A stretch of 64,000 nt of DNA from Nageia nagi. Its lineage: Eukaryota; Pinophyta. Below, piece after piece: positions 24,986 to 37,033 of this stretch (positions are counted from its first letter, which is position 1; each line of letters begins with the position of its first letter). The stretch lies in contig JBITNC010000001.1 in assembly GCA_050084985.1 (NCBI GenBank), forward strand, positions 39,680,001 through 39,744,000. The letters run 5' to 3'. A program made the position numbers and the translations under genes. The notes beneath the pieces were generated by a model that had not been told where the DNA came from, did not search any database, and saw nothing but the letters and a program-made list of their open reading frames with translations.

Positions 24986-25589
24986 TAGAATGTTGGAGGT
25001 CTTATTATACCTAATGGAGCTAGAGGGACATCATCAGATATTACAAAGATATTTTTGTCATTTATCTTTTTTTTATTGTTCTTTAGTTTCAAGGCTTCTT
25101 GCAAAAGATCTAATTAACCTAGTATCTTTAATGCATCAAATATAGTCATCTTAGAGGGAGTTTTATTTATTTCTTCCATAATATTATATGGAGTATATAG
25201 GACAATCTTACTTGATTTCACTTGTTTATGTGTTCTAAATTGGTAAGTGGCTTTTTCTTTATGATAATCTATAATAAAAGAATACCTCAATGCATTAGGT
25301 CTCTTCTTCTTTAATACTTATTTTTTAGATGCAGCAAGGTTTGTTTTAGTAGGGACATTAGTACCTAAATTTTGAGAAATACTACCCAAACTTTGAGAAA
25401 CACTACTTGAATGTGATGGGAATTGATCTTGTTGACTTTGTGGTTGAGCTAAAGGATCCTTATCTTTATTTAATTTTGGTTGTACTAGAATAGATACTTG
25501 ATTTTGCTAAGTAATTTGGGGTTGTAGAGCTGTTGAGGAGAAAGCTCTAGGTTGAATACAATTGGCTTATTCTTAAGCATATCCTAGAA

Positions 25590-26720
25590 GCTAAAAATTT
25601 ACCATGGTGAGATTAGTAGTAGGATCTAATGTAGGTTTCACCATCTGGTCTAAATGTAATCTTAAATATTGATGTTGATAAATAGTACATGAGTTTAGAA
25701 AATAAGGATTTGAATATGGGGAACACCATTTCATAACACCCAGAGCATCACTTTCTACAAAACTCATCATAACAACATTTTCAATTATTTTGGGGACACT
25801 TGAGTGTTCTATTTGGTTCACTTGGGCTAAAATATGGGTTGATACTAGTTATCATATCTTCTATAATTGAAATTTTGATTCTATATTTCTTATAGAGTGA
25901 ACTTATTAGTAAGGTTCCTAATATTTACCTCTAATTATCTTATTCTTTCCTTCTCTTGAGACTTAGGATCAGTACTAGTATTAGTGAATGTAGGAGTAGG
26001 TAATGCTAGTATCTAATTTTGGACAATAGGTTTAGGAGGAGGTGGTAAGGCTAAAACTCTAGGATGAACAATTTGTAGGACTTATTTAGGAGGTAAATTA
26101 GGAAATAATGGTATAATGGTTCTAGGTTGTATCTTTTCAAAAGATAACAAGGTATGTTCAAAAGTTTTTGCTATCTAGTAAAAATCTAGGAAGGTATCTC
26201 CTAATATAATAATAAGCATATTAAGGTCTAAGAGAAAGGTCTTTCTATAATATATTAGAATTTATGCACTTATTGGTCTAATTCTTACTATAATAGATTT
26301 CCATGTTCTCTTAAATCTAATATTGAAATCATCAATAGACTCATGAGGATGTCTTTTGATACATGCTATAAGGTTAAGGAATGTACTATCATCATCATCT
26401 ACCATAAATATTTTAATTAAATCTTGACATAACTCTTCCCATGAATTTATAGATTGAAGGGTGAAAGATCTGAACCATTCAGCTACTTTACCTTAAAAGG
26501 GTGTGATAATAACTTGGTCATCACCATTTCATTAGTGATATCAAAGCTTGAAACCAACAAAGATACATCTTGATAATGTTCATATAGTGTATTACCATAC
26601 CCATCATACTTAGGCAAAACTTTGAATGTTACTTGAGGTATAGTAGGGGAGATAGAAGCAATGGCCTAAGGATGACCATTATTCCAAGCAAGAAAATTGA
26701 TCAGCTAAGCCATGCTTGAA
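25590..26720 (-). pseudogene. Element E gag, decayed
   Basis: Minus-strand gag. An N-terminal segment at about 26710-26560 (AWNNGHPQAIASISPTIPQV, FKVLPKYDGYGNTLYEHYQD, SFDITNEMVMTKLL) precedes a core at about 26400-26300 (STFLNLIACIKRHPHESIDD, FNIRFKRTW). This matches the Tat gag layout of FPKYDG...L..F and H.ESI.DF..RF..TW. A Pro-rich section follows (LALPPPPKPIVQN). The 76-codon piece at 25591-25821 is the C-terminal part. Many stops. No zinc knuckle recognised. Confidence 0.6.
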
Positions 26721-27100
26721 GTATTGGTATCAAGTGAAGGATTTTTTGGGGTTGAATCAAATACAATTGATAATGGGATCACCCTTAAAGGAACTACAAG
26801 GGATACAAATTGGGAAATCTATTGCCTATCCCTCCTGTGAGGAACTGATAGCTCTTAAAACTTAGGTTGCCTAAGGGAATTTTTGGTACTACTTTTAGTA
26901 AGTTTACATTTTGGAGGTGCTAAGGTTTAAAATACTAACTATTTGATAACAGAGTCTCTAATAAGGTCAAAATAACCTTATAATCTTTGAAGAATCTAAT
27001 TGATAGCATATCAAATAAGGTTATCTGGTCTATTCACACCCACTAAATATGAAAATTTAGTTCATGTCCCACTAAGCATGTAAAAAATAGAAGTTTCTAC
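26721..27100 (-). other. Element E leader between 5' LTR and gag
   Basis: Minus-strand leader. No convincing primer binding site is seen just inside 27101: the first bases read GTAGAAACTTC. A TGGGACATGAAC stretch about 30 bases further in is the nearest TGG motif, and I do not claim it. Confidence 0.4.
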
Positions 27101-28991
27101 TATTGATTGATATAATGTAACCTCAAAGGGTTTGGTTTGGTTGAGTTCTCTATTTCTTGCAATAGTAGGTTCCTTGAAGAGGACAAGATGGTGGAATGCA
27201 CTTGTGTTGATTTTTTGCTCAATATTCAAGTTATAGGTCAGTTCCTATCTATTGTAAAGGTTTAAAGTAATAATAAAAAGATAAAAAGTAGAGTTACTAG
27301 AAAGAGATAAACATATTAAACTAAAATTTAAATAAGAACTACATAGCCCAAGCATTGCAATACATGTAGCAATCCATAGCCAAGAATAAGAATAGCAAGC
27401 TATCTTATGCTTAAGGTCTCACAATCATAGTACATAGCCATAACTTAAGACAACATTCCATACATAATATTCATAGAAGTAATAAATAATCACTTATTTC
27501 AAAAGGAAAAGCATTATCTATTTGCATTATCATGTATGAAGGCACCTTATAGACTTGGGCAAATTTGTTAGAATGTCTAACCCTATTGATTTCTAATAGT
27601 CCACCATTTATACATTTGTATGCCTTTCTGGGTTGTTTTCTATCATAAATATACATAATTACTCATCTTAGTTGAAGTTGGCAAAGAAAACTATTTACAA
27701 TAGATATTACAACTGTGTTAGATTACATAATGAATAAATACCAATAGCATGACTATCTAGGAATTTGTAATTTTTGAATAGTTGTATCCATTAAATTACA
27801 ATCTTCCTGACATGTCATTGATTGCTCTCTTTTTTGTTCCTATAGTTAATTAAAGTTAGTATTATAGCTGATTGAAGAAGTATTCATCTGCAATTTGATA
27901 GGTATGATTTGGCATTGTGCTCTTTTGGTAGTCATCTACTTCTTTTCAACCATTGATGATCCATACTGTAGCTTTGATTAAATAGATTAATGGGGGTGGT
28001 GAATAATATATCAAGTTAGTTCAAGAAGAAACTACCATTGTTATGTGGAATTAAGTTGAATTCAACACATTAAAAGGGCCCCAAGGGTCTAACACTTAAG
28101 ATGAAGTGGATTTGGTTGTTACTTCTTACCCATTACTTTTATCTTAGTCTAATAGGTTCTATTTCTTTTCTTCAAGCTATGTTGATAATCTATCTCTCCT
28201 TAGTACCCATTGATTTTGGCCAAAAGCTCTTATGTCATCGCTCAAAATTGATAGGCTTTATTTGGTATCTTCATGAATCATCACTTACCATTACTTATTC
28301 TAGGACCCATTGATTTTAGCCAAAATTATGATGTCATTATTGAAAATTGATGGGCTCTATTTACTTCTTCATGAATCATTACCCGCCATTACTTGTTCTA
28401 TGACCCATTGATTTTAGCCAAAAATGATGATGTCACTATTGAAAATTGGTAGGCTCTATTTACTTCTTCATGAATCATCACCCACCATTACTTGTTCTAG
28501 GACCTATTGATTTTAGCCAAAAATGATGATGTCACTATTGAAAATTGATGGGTTTTATTTACTTATGGGCATATTTCATTGATTATTTGGACATAACTTT
28601 AGCCCACTTTTATAACAACTCCCAGACACTGCATTTACAACAAATCTTGGACATGCATTTATAACTTGTAGAACTGACTCTTCTATACATATAGTTCTTG
28701 GCTCTTTTGAATACTAACACAACTTAAGGTTTATCCCTTGAAAGTTATTGTAACACTTATTAGACTTTGACTAGAAATTTATAAGGCAAAATATGAAAGA
28801 CTAAGAATTATATATACAATAGCCAAATGTCAACAACACCCAAAATTCTTCAAACTTAAGACTAATAGAAGACTCAAATTTTATGTGAAAGGGAGGGAAG
28901 TTGGAATAGAGAGAATGTTTTGAAAAGAATGAAAAAATAAAAAAATGATAGTGTGTTACCCCAAGTTAGAGTGCAATTCTAAAATAATATT
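27101..28991 (-). repeat. Element E right LTR (5' LTR on the minus strand)
   Basis: 1891 bp pairing with 958-2831. Begins TATTGATTGATATAATG (left copy TGTTGATCAG...) and ends AATATT where the left copy has AATACA. It is followed by target duplication GTTAG (28992-28996). It contains the same four-copy ~100-bp array (28200-28585). Confidence 0.85.
28200..28585. repeat. About 100-bp tandem repeats inside the E right LTR
   Basis: Copies of the TTGATTTTAGCCAAAA-containing unit begin near 28211, 28311, 28409 and 28508, a very regular 98-100 bp period, more even than in the left LTR. Confidence 0.78.
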
Positions 28992-29016
28992 GTTAGTACA
29001 TTTATTAAGAGTATAT
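28992..29016. other. 25-bp sliver of the CACTA locus between elements E and B
   Basis: GTTAG (E target duplication) plus TACATTTATTAAGAG plus TATAT (B target duplication). Joining 957, this sliver and 35753 restores the pre-insertion locus, which ties 1-957 to 35753 onward. Confidence 0.8.
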
Positions 29017-30084
29017 TGATCCATAAACTATAAGATTAAAATTTCAATTTAACCTTTTCTTAGGATCAATTCACACTTAAAACAATTAAGTGCTTGTAAA
29101 GGAAAATTAGGAACAAATTTGTAAACACAGAAGAGAGAAAAGTATTCACCATAGAAAGAGACAAGCAAAATTATCTTGGTTCACCTGGTGTGGGCTATGT
29201 CTAGCTCAAAAGCTCTCTACTATTAATGGGTGGAATCACTTTACAAGGCCTCCACGGTCCTTCAAAACCTCCTCTCACATTCACAACACACTCATAGCTC
29301 TAAAAATCACAACAAGAACTGAAAACAACTTTCCTGAAATCCTCCTCTCTCTCCCTCCAATTTGCTCCCCTTTTTATACAATTTTGGGGGCTAAAATTGG
29401 AGAGTATTACAACTAGGAAATTTAATACAAAACCTATTTTTATATACCCATTAGCCTCCTTGATCTTCATGCCAAATTTGATCTCAAATGGTTGTAAAAA
29501 TCTCCCCAAAATGAGCTCTAAAATCAAAATAATATGCTCATTGGATTGTTTCAAGCTTACAGAACTAAATTAGCCTAATAATAGGACCTTAGGTGAGTTA
29601 AAATCACCAAAAACCTTTGAAAACACCAAAAATACATCAAAAATTACTAAAATTGGGTGGGTGCATTGTGGTGACAACACGTGGCAGGCTTAGAGGAAGT
29701 CAATCACCTATTGACTAGAGGTTGGTGGTCTCCATGCAGGTGGCTTGGTTGGCGATCTTCATGCAGGTAGCTTGGCTGGCAATCTCCACGGTGGTAGGTG
29801 GGTCCCTCTTTCACCTGTGGTCAAACTCCACATGGTCAAACTCCATGCCTACATGGTCATTATGGTGGGTCCTACCAAAACATTTGAATATATATATATA
29901 TATATATTTTTAAATCCTTTTAATTTTTCTCAAAATACACAATCAGAATTAATATCATATCTTCCACATACGGACTCGGATTCATGATTTGAAAGAAGTT
30001 TCAAAAAGCTAAAGATAAGGTGATCATAATGAACACATAGAAATGGAGATTACTAAATGTTAAAGGGATCCACATTTTGGATCA
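29017..30084 (-). repeat. Element B left LTR (3' LTR on the minus strand)
   Basis: 1068 bp, paired with 34712-35747; by eye about 5 percent different over the first 200 bases. Contains a short TA run (29890-29908), shorter in the right copy (about 35560). Confidence 0.92.
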
Positions 30085-30099
30085 TTCCTCCCCACTGAG
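30085..30099 (-). other. Element B polypurine tract
   Basis: Minus strand CTCAGTGGGGAGGAA directly before the 3' LTR, the same as in A apart from one base. Confidence 0.75.
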
Positions 30100-30253
30100 A
30101 GAGAGCTTTTGTCCCCAAAAGTAATTAGGATGATGAAATGAGGTGAGGGTAGAGCTCCCTCACTCGATCAACTGCATACCACTTGGCCTTATGTGGATGT
30201 TTGCCCTTCACTCCAATATGCCACACCTCATGTATGCCACTATAAGATGATCA

Positions 30254-31560
30254 TTACTTCTTTTCCATTACTGCATCCTCAACCAACACATTCATGTGCT
30301 TAGGGGCTAAATCCTCAACTGATGGTAACATAACATCTATATCTTTTGCAACTAAGGCTGGTTCATACAAATTCAAGTTCTCAACATTAATAATGAAATA
30401 CATTTGCATATAGGGTGGTAAGTCCAACCGAAATGCATTATCTCCAACTTGACCAATAATGGTAAATGGACCATACCTTATTGGTTTCAACTTCTTTCCC
30501 TCACCTTGTTGTCTCTCCTTACTGAGATGAAGCCATACCTGATCCCCAACCTAAAATTTATTATCCACTCGATGATGATCATGCCTCTCCTTATACTTGT
30601 CCTAACTCTTCTCCAACTATTCTTTTACCTTCTAATGAATCAATCTGATCCTCTCAATAAAATTCTTTGCCCGCTCCTTCTCATTATGAAGAACTATATC
30701 TCCATCACTTGTTGAAGCAAAAGCCATATCGAAAGGTGATTTTGGCAAATAACCAAAATAAGTCTCAAAAGGTGTTATATTAGTATAAGAATGTAAAGCT
30801 TGATTATATGCATGTTGTATATAGCTCAAATGCTCATCCCAAGTCTTAGGATGCTTACCACAAGAAACTCGTAATAGGTGTACCACTATCCTGTTTACCA
30901 CCTCTATTTGACCATCTATCTGTGGAAGAAATGTTGTACTCCTCTTTAGCTTAGTGTCCATCCTTTCTCATAAAGAAGTCCAAAATTTTCCAAGAAACTT
31001 GGAATCCTTATTAGAAATGATAGAAGTAGGAAGACCAAAATGTACCCACACATAAGTAAAGAAAAGATTAGCTGTCTCTTGACCTATCACAGTCTTTTCA
31101 ATGGGATTAGAATACACATCTTATAGAATCTATCCACAACCACATATAAATAATCATGACCTCTCTTAGACATAGGTAAACCTCTAACAAAATCCATAGA
31201 AATACTCTCCCATGGTCATGTAGGAAAGGATAATGGCATATAAAGACCAAATTTCCTATTATTGGGTTTGCTTACACTGCATAACATACAACCTTTGATA
31301 TATCTGGATACATTTTCTTACATTTTAGGCTATTAACAATACCTTTGTAGATTAGCAAGAGTTTTCCCAACACCAAAGTGCCTTGAAATATGAGAAGTAT
31401 GAGCTTCCCTAATCAAATCATTCCTCTCACCATTAGGAATACAAAGTTTTCCCAAATGAAAAAGTAATCCATCATGCAAATGAAAGTCATGATTTCCAAC
31501 CTCATTACCAAGACTCAATCTATGATAGACATTTTGGAAATCAGGATCAACCATATACTA
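30254..31560 (-). pseudogene. Element B integrase
   Basis: Minus strand. The zinc-binding region (31554-31333) reads LIREAHTSHISRHFGVGKTL then NLQRYC before a stop. The catalytic core follows: YIKGCMLCSVSKPNNRKFGL (about 31290), [20 protein letters not shown] (about 31200; first Asp), IISNKDSKFLGKFW (about 31000; second Asp kept) and QIDGQIEVVNRIVVHLL (30930-30880; Glu kept). The open piece 30961-30632 continues HPKTWDEHLSYIQHAYNQAL. The C-terminal region at 30490-30254 reads KPIRYGPFTIIGQVGDNAF. Stops and a few shifts separate the pieces. The DDE residues survive, but the chain is broken. Confidence 0.85.
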
Positions 31561-31599
31561 TTCTTTATACCCATCATGCAATAAAGAACTATTTTGCAG

Positions 31600-33138
31600 A
31601 ATCACAACATTGGCAACTATTGGAGGCCTAGACAACATATCAGCAATTTTATTTTGAGTACCCTTCTTGTACTTAATTACCAAATGAAATTGTTGCAAGA
31701 ATCCCATCCAATGAAAGTGCCTAGATTATTGCAACTTAGATTATGATTGAAGATATTGCAAGGGTTGATGGTCTGTATGAATTATTATCTCTTTACCTAC
31801 CAAATAGTGCTTTCATTTCTTAACACTTTGAACTAATGCATATAACTCTTTGTCATATGTGGGATAGTTTCTTACCGCATTGGTAAACATTTCCGAGTGA
31901 TAGCAAACTAGATGTTTTTCCTATAATAAAACTACACCCATAGCATAGTCACTTGCATCAGTTTCAATTTCAAAAGTTTTTTGAAGATTAGGCAAAGCAA
32001 GTACTGGAGCATTACTGATTTTCCTTTTAAGCAATTCAAAAGCATGTTGTTCTTTTCCTCCCCACTGAAATCCATGACTCTTTCCTATAATTGCATGAAG
32101 TGGAGAAGCCATGTAAGAAAAGTTAGCAATAAACTTGCGTAAATACTGCACTGCCCCAAGAAAACTCCTAGTCTCTATCACATTAGTGGTAGTAGGCCAT
32201 TTCAACATAGCCTCAATTTTTGAAGGATCTATCCTCAATTGACCTTCACCTACAATGTGGCTAAGATAGATTAAACTCTTCCTGACAAACGCACACTTAG
32301 ACATCTTCAAATAGAGTTTTGCTTCCCTTAAAACTTCAAACACTTTACAAATATGTACCACATGATCTTTCCAATTATCATTGTAAATGAGAATATCATC
32401 AAGATACACAATAACAAAATCATCAATGAAAGGCCTTAAAACCTCATTCATTACATGCATGAAAGTAAAAGGAGCATTGCATAATCCAAATAGTAAAACC
32501 AACCATTCAAACAATCCTTGCCTAGTTTTAAAAGCAGTTTTCCACACATCCTCTTCTTTAACTCGTACTTGATGATAACCACTTCTTCGATCCAATTTTG
32601 TGAAAAGCCTAACTTTTTGTAATTGATCCATTAAATCATCAATACATGGCAAAGGATATCGATTTTTAATCGTGATCTTATTTAGTGCCCTGTAATCAAC
32701 ACATATACGCCAAGTTCCATCTTTCTTTGGAATTATAACAATAGGAGATCCACACGGTGATGTGCTAGGTCTAATGACTCCTTGATCTAACAATTCCTTG
32801 ACTTGTTTCTTAATTTCTTCAATTTCCAAAGTAGAATTTCTATATAAGCCAATATTAGGAAGTGCAACATCAGGATGTAATTGAATCTCATGTTTTATAT
32901 CTCTTTTTGGTGGAAGTTCTTTAGGTACACGAAATAAATCTTCAAATTCAAAAATTACCTCTTTTACTTCTTCTTTGTATTGTGGTTCACAATCCTCAAG
33001 TGCCTTTATGATTTTCACTTCATCTTGAGATTTCACCATTTCAAGTACAAAAATTTGTCCTGTATTGATTAGTCTCTTTGCTTGTCCTGCAGTAATCAAA
33101 GAAATATCCTTTTTCTTGTTTTGATGAGCACTAACCAT
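31600..33138 (-). pseudogene. Element B reverse transcriptase and RNase H
   Basis: The 405-codon open frame 33138-31921 covers the protease-RT linker and RT: RPSTSPCGSPIVIIPKKDGT, RICVDYRALNKITIKNRYPL, FGLCNAPFTFMHVMNEVLRP, VIVYLDDILIYND (YLDD intact) and SFLGAVQYLRKFIANFSYM, ending at the RNase H start (IETDASDYAMGVVLL) with a TAG replacing the usual Gln. RNase H continues with stops to ADMLSRPP at about 31640. It is in the same frame as the upstream gag-protease frame, from which a TAA at 33202-33204 separates it. These are the exact sequences missing from element A. Confidence 0.9.
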
Positions 33139-33201
33139 GTATTCAACTCCATCTTTAATGAGTCTATATTTGTTTTCCTTTCTATAAAATAAAGCATCTC
33201 T

Positions 33202-34459
33202 TTACCATAGATAAGGACTACCAAGCACAATCCCACAAATATCCAAAGGAACAACATCAAGTAAAACTTCATCAATGTACTCCCTGTTAATCCCAAATTG
33301 CAACTTGCATTGTTGTGTTACCTTTAACTTAGAATTTTTATTAACCCATCCCAATGGATATGGGTTTGGATGAGGTTGAGTAGTGAGTACAAGTGATTTG
33401 ACATACTTTTCTACAATTAAGTTAGCTTGAGATCCATAATCAAACAATGTATCAATCCTAGTCTTCTTAGCTTGCACCTTGATGTGAAAAAGTTCAATTT
33501 TCTTCTTTTCCTCATCTTCACTAGGTGTATTATGCAAAACCATACATGCCATTTTCTCATCTACATCTAAACCATATTCAATTTCCTTAGTAATAGTATT
33601 TGTTTGCTTCTTTTGACCTTTAGGTTTAGGGCATAATTCAGGATGCAATTTCCAACAATTAGCCTCTAAATGACCTTCTTTTTGACAATGGGTACATACA
33701 TCTTTAGACTTCTCTTTTTGTGTAGTAGACATAGTTTTCTTTTTCCCCTTTCCTTTGTTTTTTTTAGAATCATTATTACTATTGTTATTGGAAGCATTTT
33801 CCTTTTTCCCATCCTTAACAAATTTTTCCCTTTCTTCTAAGTGAGTGGCTTGTACACAAACTTTATCCAAATCATTTGGATCAAACATCAATATTGTATG
33901 CCTTAAATAATTGTGCAAACCACCAATATACTTAAGAAGAGTATCTTGGGAATCAAGATGAATACCTAGCATTGTAGCTCTTCTTTGGAATTTTGTAGTG
34001 TACTCTTGCACACTTTGCCCTTTGCCTTGATGGAAAGTTTGCCATTCCATGACTACCTTTTGTCGATAACCCGAAGGATAAAACTGATCTCTAAGCAATT
34101 GTACAAAATGGGTCTAAGAAGTAATACAAGCTTGAATTGATTCATTCTTACTTTGCAAACAACTTTACCACTAAACAAGTGCATTACCACTCATTTTAAG
34201 AGTTGCTAATTGGATTTTATCCTCATCTCTTACAATTCTTTGAATTCTATAATATACCTCAATTTATTTAATCCAATGGTCTAACTTCTCAACATTAACT
34301 TCTCCAATAAAAGTAGGTAAATCAAATTCAACTTCCAATTTCAAAGGAGAACTTTGAAAAATACTGTGTATCATCATTGTCAATTTTATTACCTTCACTA
34401 GTTTCATCTTCATTTTTCTTGTATTGTTGTTCTTGAAAATGTTGGAATTGTAGAGACAT
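33202..34459 (-). pseudogene. Element B gag and protease
   Basis: Gag start corresponds to ATG at 34459 (SLQFQHFQEQQYKKNE as in A); the first ~120 codons are broken by shifts and stops. From 34098 to 33202 a 298-codon frame holds the gag core (QSVQEYTTKFQRRATMLGIH), a basic linker, zinc knuckle CTHCQKEGHLEANC and the protease, where the active-site motif reads LFDYGSQANLI (DSG changed to DYG). In A the same motif is DSG. The C-terminus ends at TAA where A has GAA. Confidence 0.85.
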
Positions 34460-34695
34460 CTTTTGGAACATTATGGAGAGATCAGCAATTTGCTTTTACA
34501 CATTAGACCCTCCTTCATTGGCCATGGCTCCAAGCTCTCTTTGCTTCTTTAGCCAAACTCTAGAACCAATTTTTGGATCCTCCTCCATAAATTCTCCTTC
34601 TCCTTTCTTGCTTTGTGACCTGGTATACATGCAAGAACGCTTTCCAAACACCAACAATAATCTCAAAAATATAGGTTATCCCAATGATTTCAACT

Positions 34696-34707
34696 ACTCT
34701 AATACCA
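34696..34707 (-). other. Element B primer binding site (tRNA-iMet type)
   Basis: Minus strand TGGTATTAGAGT, four bases inside the 5' LTR. Two mismatches to TGGTATCAGAGC. Confidence 0.8.
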
Positions 34708-34711
34708 AACT

Positions 34712-35747
34712 TGATCCATAAACTATAAGATTAAAATTTCAATTTAACCTTTACTTAGGATCAATTCACACTTAAAACAATTAAGTGCTTGTAAAGGAAA
34801 ATTAGAAACAAATTTGTAAACACAGAGGAGAGAAAAGCATTCACCATAGAAAGAGACAAGCAAAATTATCCTAGTTCACCCAGTGTGGGCTACATCCAGC
34901 TCAAAAGCTCTCTACTATCAATGGGTGGAATCACTTTATAAGGCTTCCATGATCCTTCAAAACCTCCTCTCACATTCACAACACACTCATAGCTCTAAAA
35001 ATCACAACAAGAACTGAAAACAACTTTCTTGAAATCCTCCTCTCTCTCCCTCCAATTCGCTCCCCTTTTTATACAATTTTAGGGGCTAAAATTGGAGAGT
35101 ATTACAACTAGGAAATTTAATACAAAACCTATTTTTATATACCCATTAGCCTCCTTGATCTTCATGCCAAATTTGGGCTCAAATGGTTGTAAAACTTTGC
35201 CCAAAATGAGCTCTAAAATCAAAATAATACGCTCACTAGATTGTTTCAGGCTTACAGAACTAAATTAGCCTAATAATAGGACCTTAGGTGAGTTAAAATC
35301 ACCAAAAACCTTTGAAAACACCAAAAATACATCAAAAATTTCTAAAATCAGGTGGGTGCATTATGGTGATGACACATGGCAGGCTTAGAGGAAGTCAACC
35401 TCCTATTGACTAGAGGCTGGTGATCCCCACACAGGTGGCTTGGCTGGTGGTCTCCATGTTGGCAGGCGGGTCCCTCTTTCACCTATGCTCAAACTCCATG
35501 TGGTCAAACTCCACACCTACATGGTCGTTATGGTGGGTCCCACCAAAACATTTGAATATATATATATATATTTTAAATCCTTTTAATTTTTCTCAAAATA
35601 CACAATCGGAATTAATATCATATCTTCCACATACGGACTCAAATTCACGATCCAAAAGAAGCTTCAGAAAGCTAAAGACAAGGTGATCACAATGAACACA
35701 TAGAAATGGAGATTACTAAATGTCAAAGGGATCCAAATTTTGGATCA
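34712..35747 (-). repeat. Element B right LTR (5' LTR on the minus strand)
   Basis: 1036 bp. Same TGATCCATAAACTATAAG start as the left LTR, ends TTTTGGATCA, then TATAT. Confidence 0.92.
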
Positions 35748-35752
35748 TATAT

Positions 35753-36650
35753 GATCTCCCACTTGTTTCTAAAACCTCCCCTTTTGATTTATCATTTTCT
35801 TTGTCTACTTGTAACCATATTATTGGAGCTGAATCATGAATTTGAGATAGAAACTCACATAAAAAAATGAATTTTGCATAATATATCCCTCACACATAGA
35901 TCCTTCTCATCTTGACTTTTATCTAACAAATCCTTTAAGTACATTCAAAAATATTTCCACCAAAAACTATGCTTTTATAGTACTTTCTGTAATTCCTAGA
36001 CGATATCTATTTACACCACACTTTGGACATACACTCAATTTTTCATATCAACCTCTATATAATATGCAATCATTAACATAAGCATGTATGAAACACATGT
36101 TACCTCTACATCTTTAAAAACATTTTGTGCTTTCTACATGAAGAAGGGATGACATTGTCACTTGGAAGCATTTTTTCATTTAGTAACCTAATACAAATAA
36201 AACCATAAAAATTATTATGTATATAATAAACAAAGTTCGAAAAATGTTCAATAAATTTATAAAAATAAAAAATAAATGTAAAAATAAATACATACTTTAT
36301 AATATCTTTGACACTTGTATCTGACCATCCATTTTTGACCATTATATTCATGATAAGTAGGAGTGCTTCCAAATTGGAAATAGATGCTCTATCATATAAA
36401 GGTATTTTGGTAGTAGCATACATGTTATCATTTTTTAAATCACTGCCTCATCCATAATCATGTGCATGAGGGTTATCATTCATGTCTACATTTGTATCAT
36501 TTTCATTTGTATAGATTGATTGAAATAAATCATGCATTACATTTTGCTATTTATCATGAGCATTATAATATCTTTCATAATTTTCACTATCTGAATTTAT
36601 GAGTTGAATAGGAGCCATTAGATTTGGATTTGTCATGAAATCTAAATATG
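35753..36650 (-). pseudogene. CACTA TNP2-like transposase, N-terminal part
   Basis: Minus-strand exon from about 36650 to 36293: acidic N-terminus (LINSDSENYERYYNAHDK, stop), QNVMHDLFQSIYTN, then TKIPLYDRASISNLEALLLI and MNIMVKNGWSDTSVKDI, the conserved TNP2 lead-in of MHD...PLY.G...S.L..L......NGWS..S. A GTATGT donor follows, an AT-rich intron with a TATTAG acceptor, and a second exon (about 36190-36110) LLNEKMLPSDNVIPSSC, matching LL...LP..N.LP.S. A decayed stretch with a CPKCG-like motif follows in shifting frames to 35753. The catalytic transposase_21 core is not visible between here and 957, so the copy is defective even ignoring insertions. Confidence 0.6.
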
Positions 36651-37033
36651 CATACATACTTAATATATTTTTTAGTTACTACCTTTGTTTCCAATGAATA
36701 TTTTTTTGATGTAAGATTACAATATAAGATATTGTAGTTGACTCATATCGTGTATATGATGCAATATGATGTGCTTGTGAAATTAGTTATTACAAATAAT
36801 TAATATAATTAAAAAAATAACTTTAACAAGTATTTGCAATATCCAATAAATATATGTTAATAAATTTAATAAGTACATAAGTTTAAGTAAAAATTACACA
36901 AATACATGAGTTTAAGTAAAAATATATTAACATTTCCAACAATTATGTTCTTCAACAAAATAGCAAATAAAATAGTCTAAAGTCATAACTGCATACCTAG
37001 CATTACAATCATTATTCAATTTCTACTATAATA
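36651..37033. other. AT-rich spacer in the CACTA locus
   Basis: No open frame or motif recognised. Short A/T runs; possibly intron or intergenic sequence between the SET-like gene and the TNP2-like gene. Confidence 0.4.

Larger units (their letters stand above)
958..28991 (-). mobile_element. Element E: Tat/Ogre-type Ty3/gypsy LTR retrotransposon, split by nested elements
   Basis: Large minus-strand gypsy element bounded by LTRs of about 1.87-1.89 kb (958-2831 and 27101-28991) and a 5-bp target duplication GTTAG (953-957 and 28992-28996). After removing copia element C it is about 14.3 kb. Internal order on the minus strand is gag (about 26.7-25.6 kb), protease (about 24.9 kb), archaeal-type RNase H (about 24.3 kb), RT and gypsy RNase H (23.6-22.2 kb), integrase (22.1-21.5 kb), then a long extra ORF downstream of integrase (20.6-17.7 kb, continuing 3.98-2.83 kb). 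Every domain carries stops or frameshifts. LTR termini have decayed: the TG start is seen in the left copy and reads TA in the right copy. No clear primer binding site is visible beside 27100. It inserted into the CACTA locus. Confidence 0.85.
29017..35747 (-). mobile_element. Element B: near full-length Ty3/gypsy LTR retrotransposon
   Basis: Minus-strand gypsy of 6731 bp with LTRs 29017-30084 and 34712-35747, ends TGATCCA and TGGATCA, and target duplication TATAT (29012-29016 and 35748-35752). PPT and PBS are correctly placed. It carries gag, protease, RT with YLDD, RNase H and integrase with its C-terminal domain, all with a modest number of stops. It belongs to the same family as element A, and defines what A has lost. 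No C-terminal chromodomain is recognisable. Confidence 0.93.

Noticed and set aside
27041-27100. TGGGACATGAAC as the E primer binding site
   Set aside because: It lies about 30 bases inside the LTR edge and does not match a tRNA 3' end that I can name.
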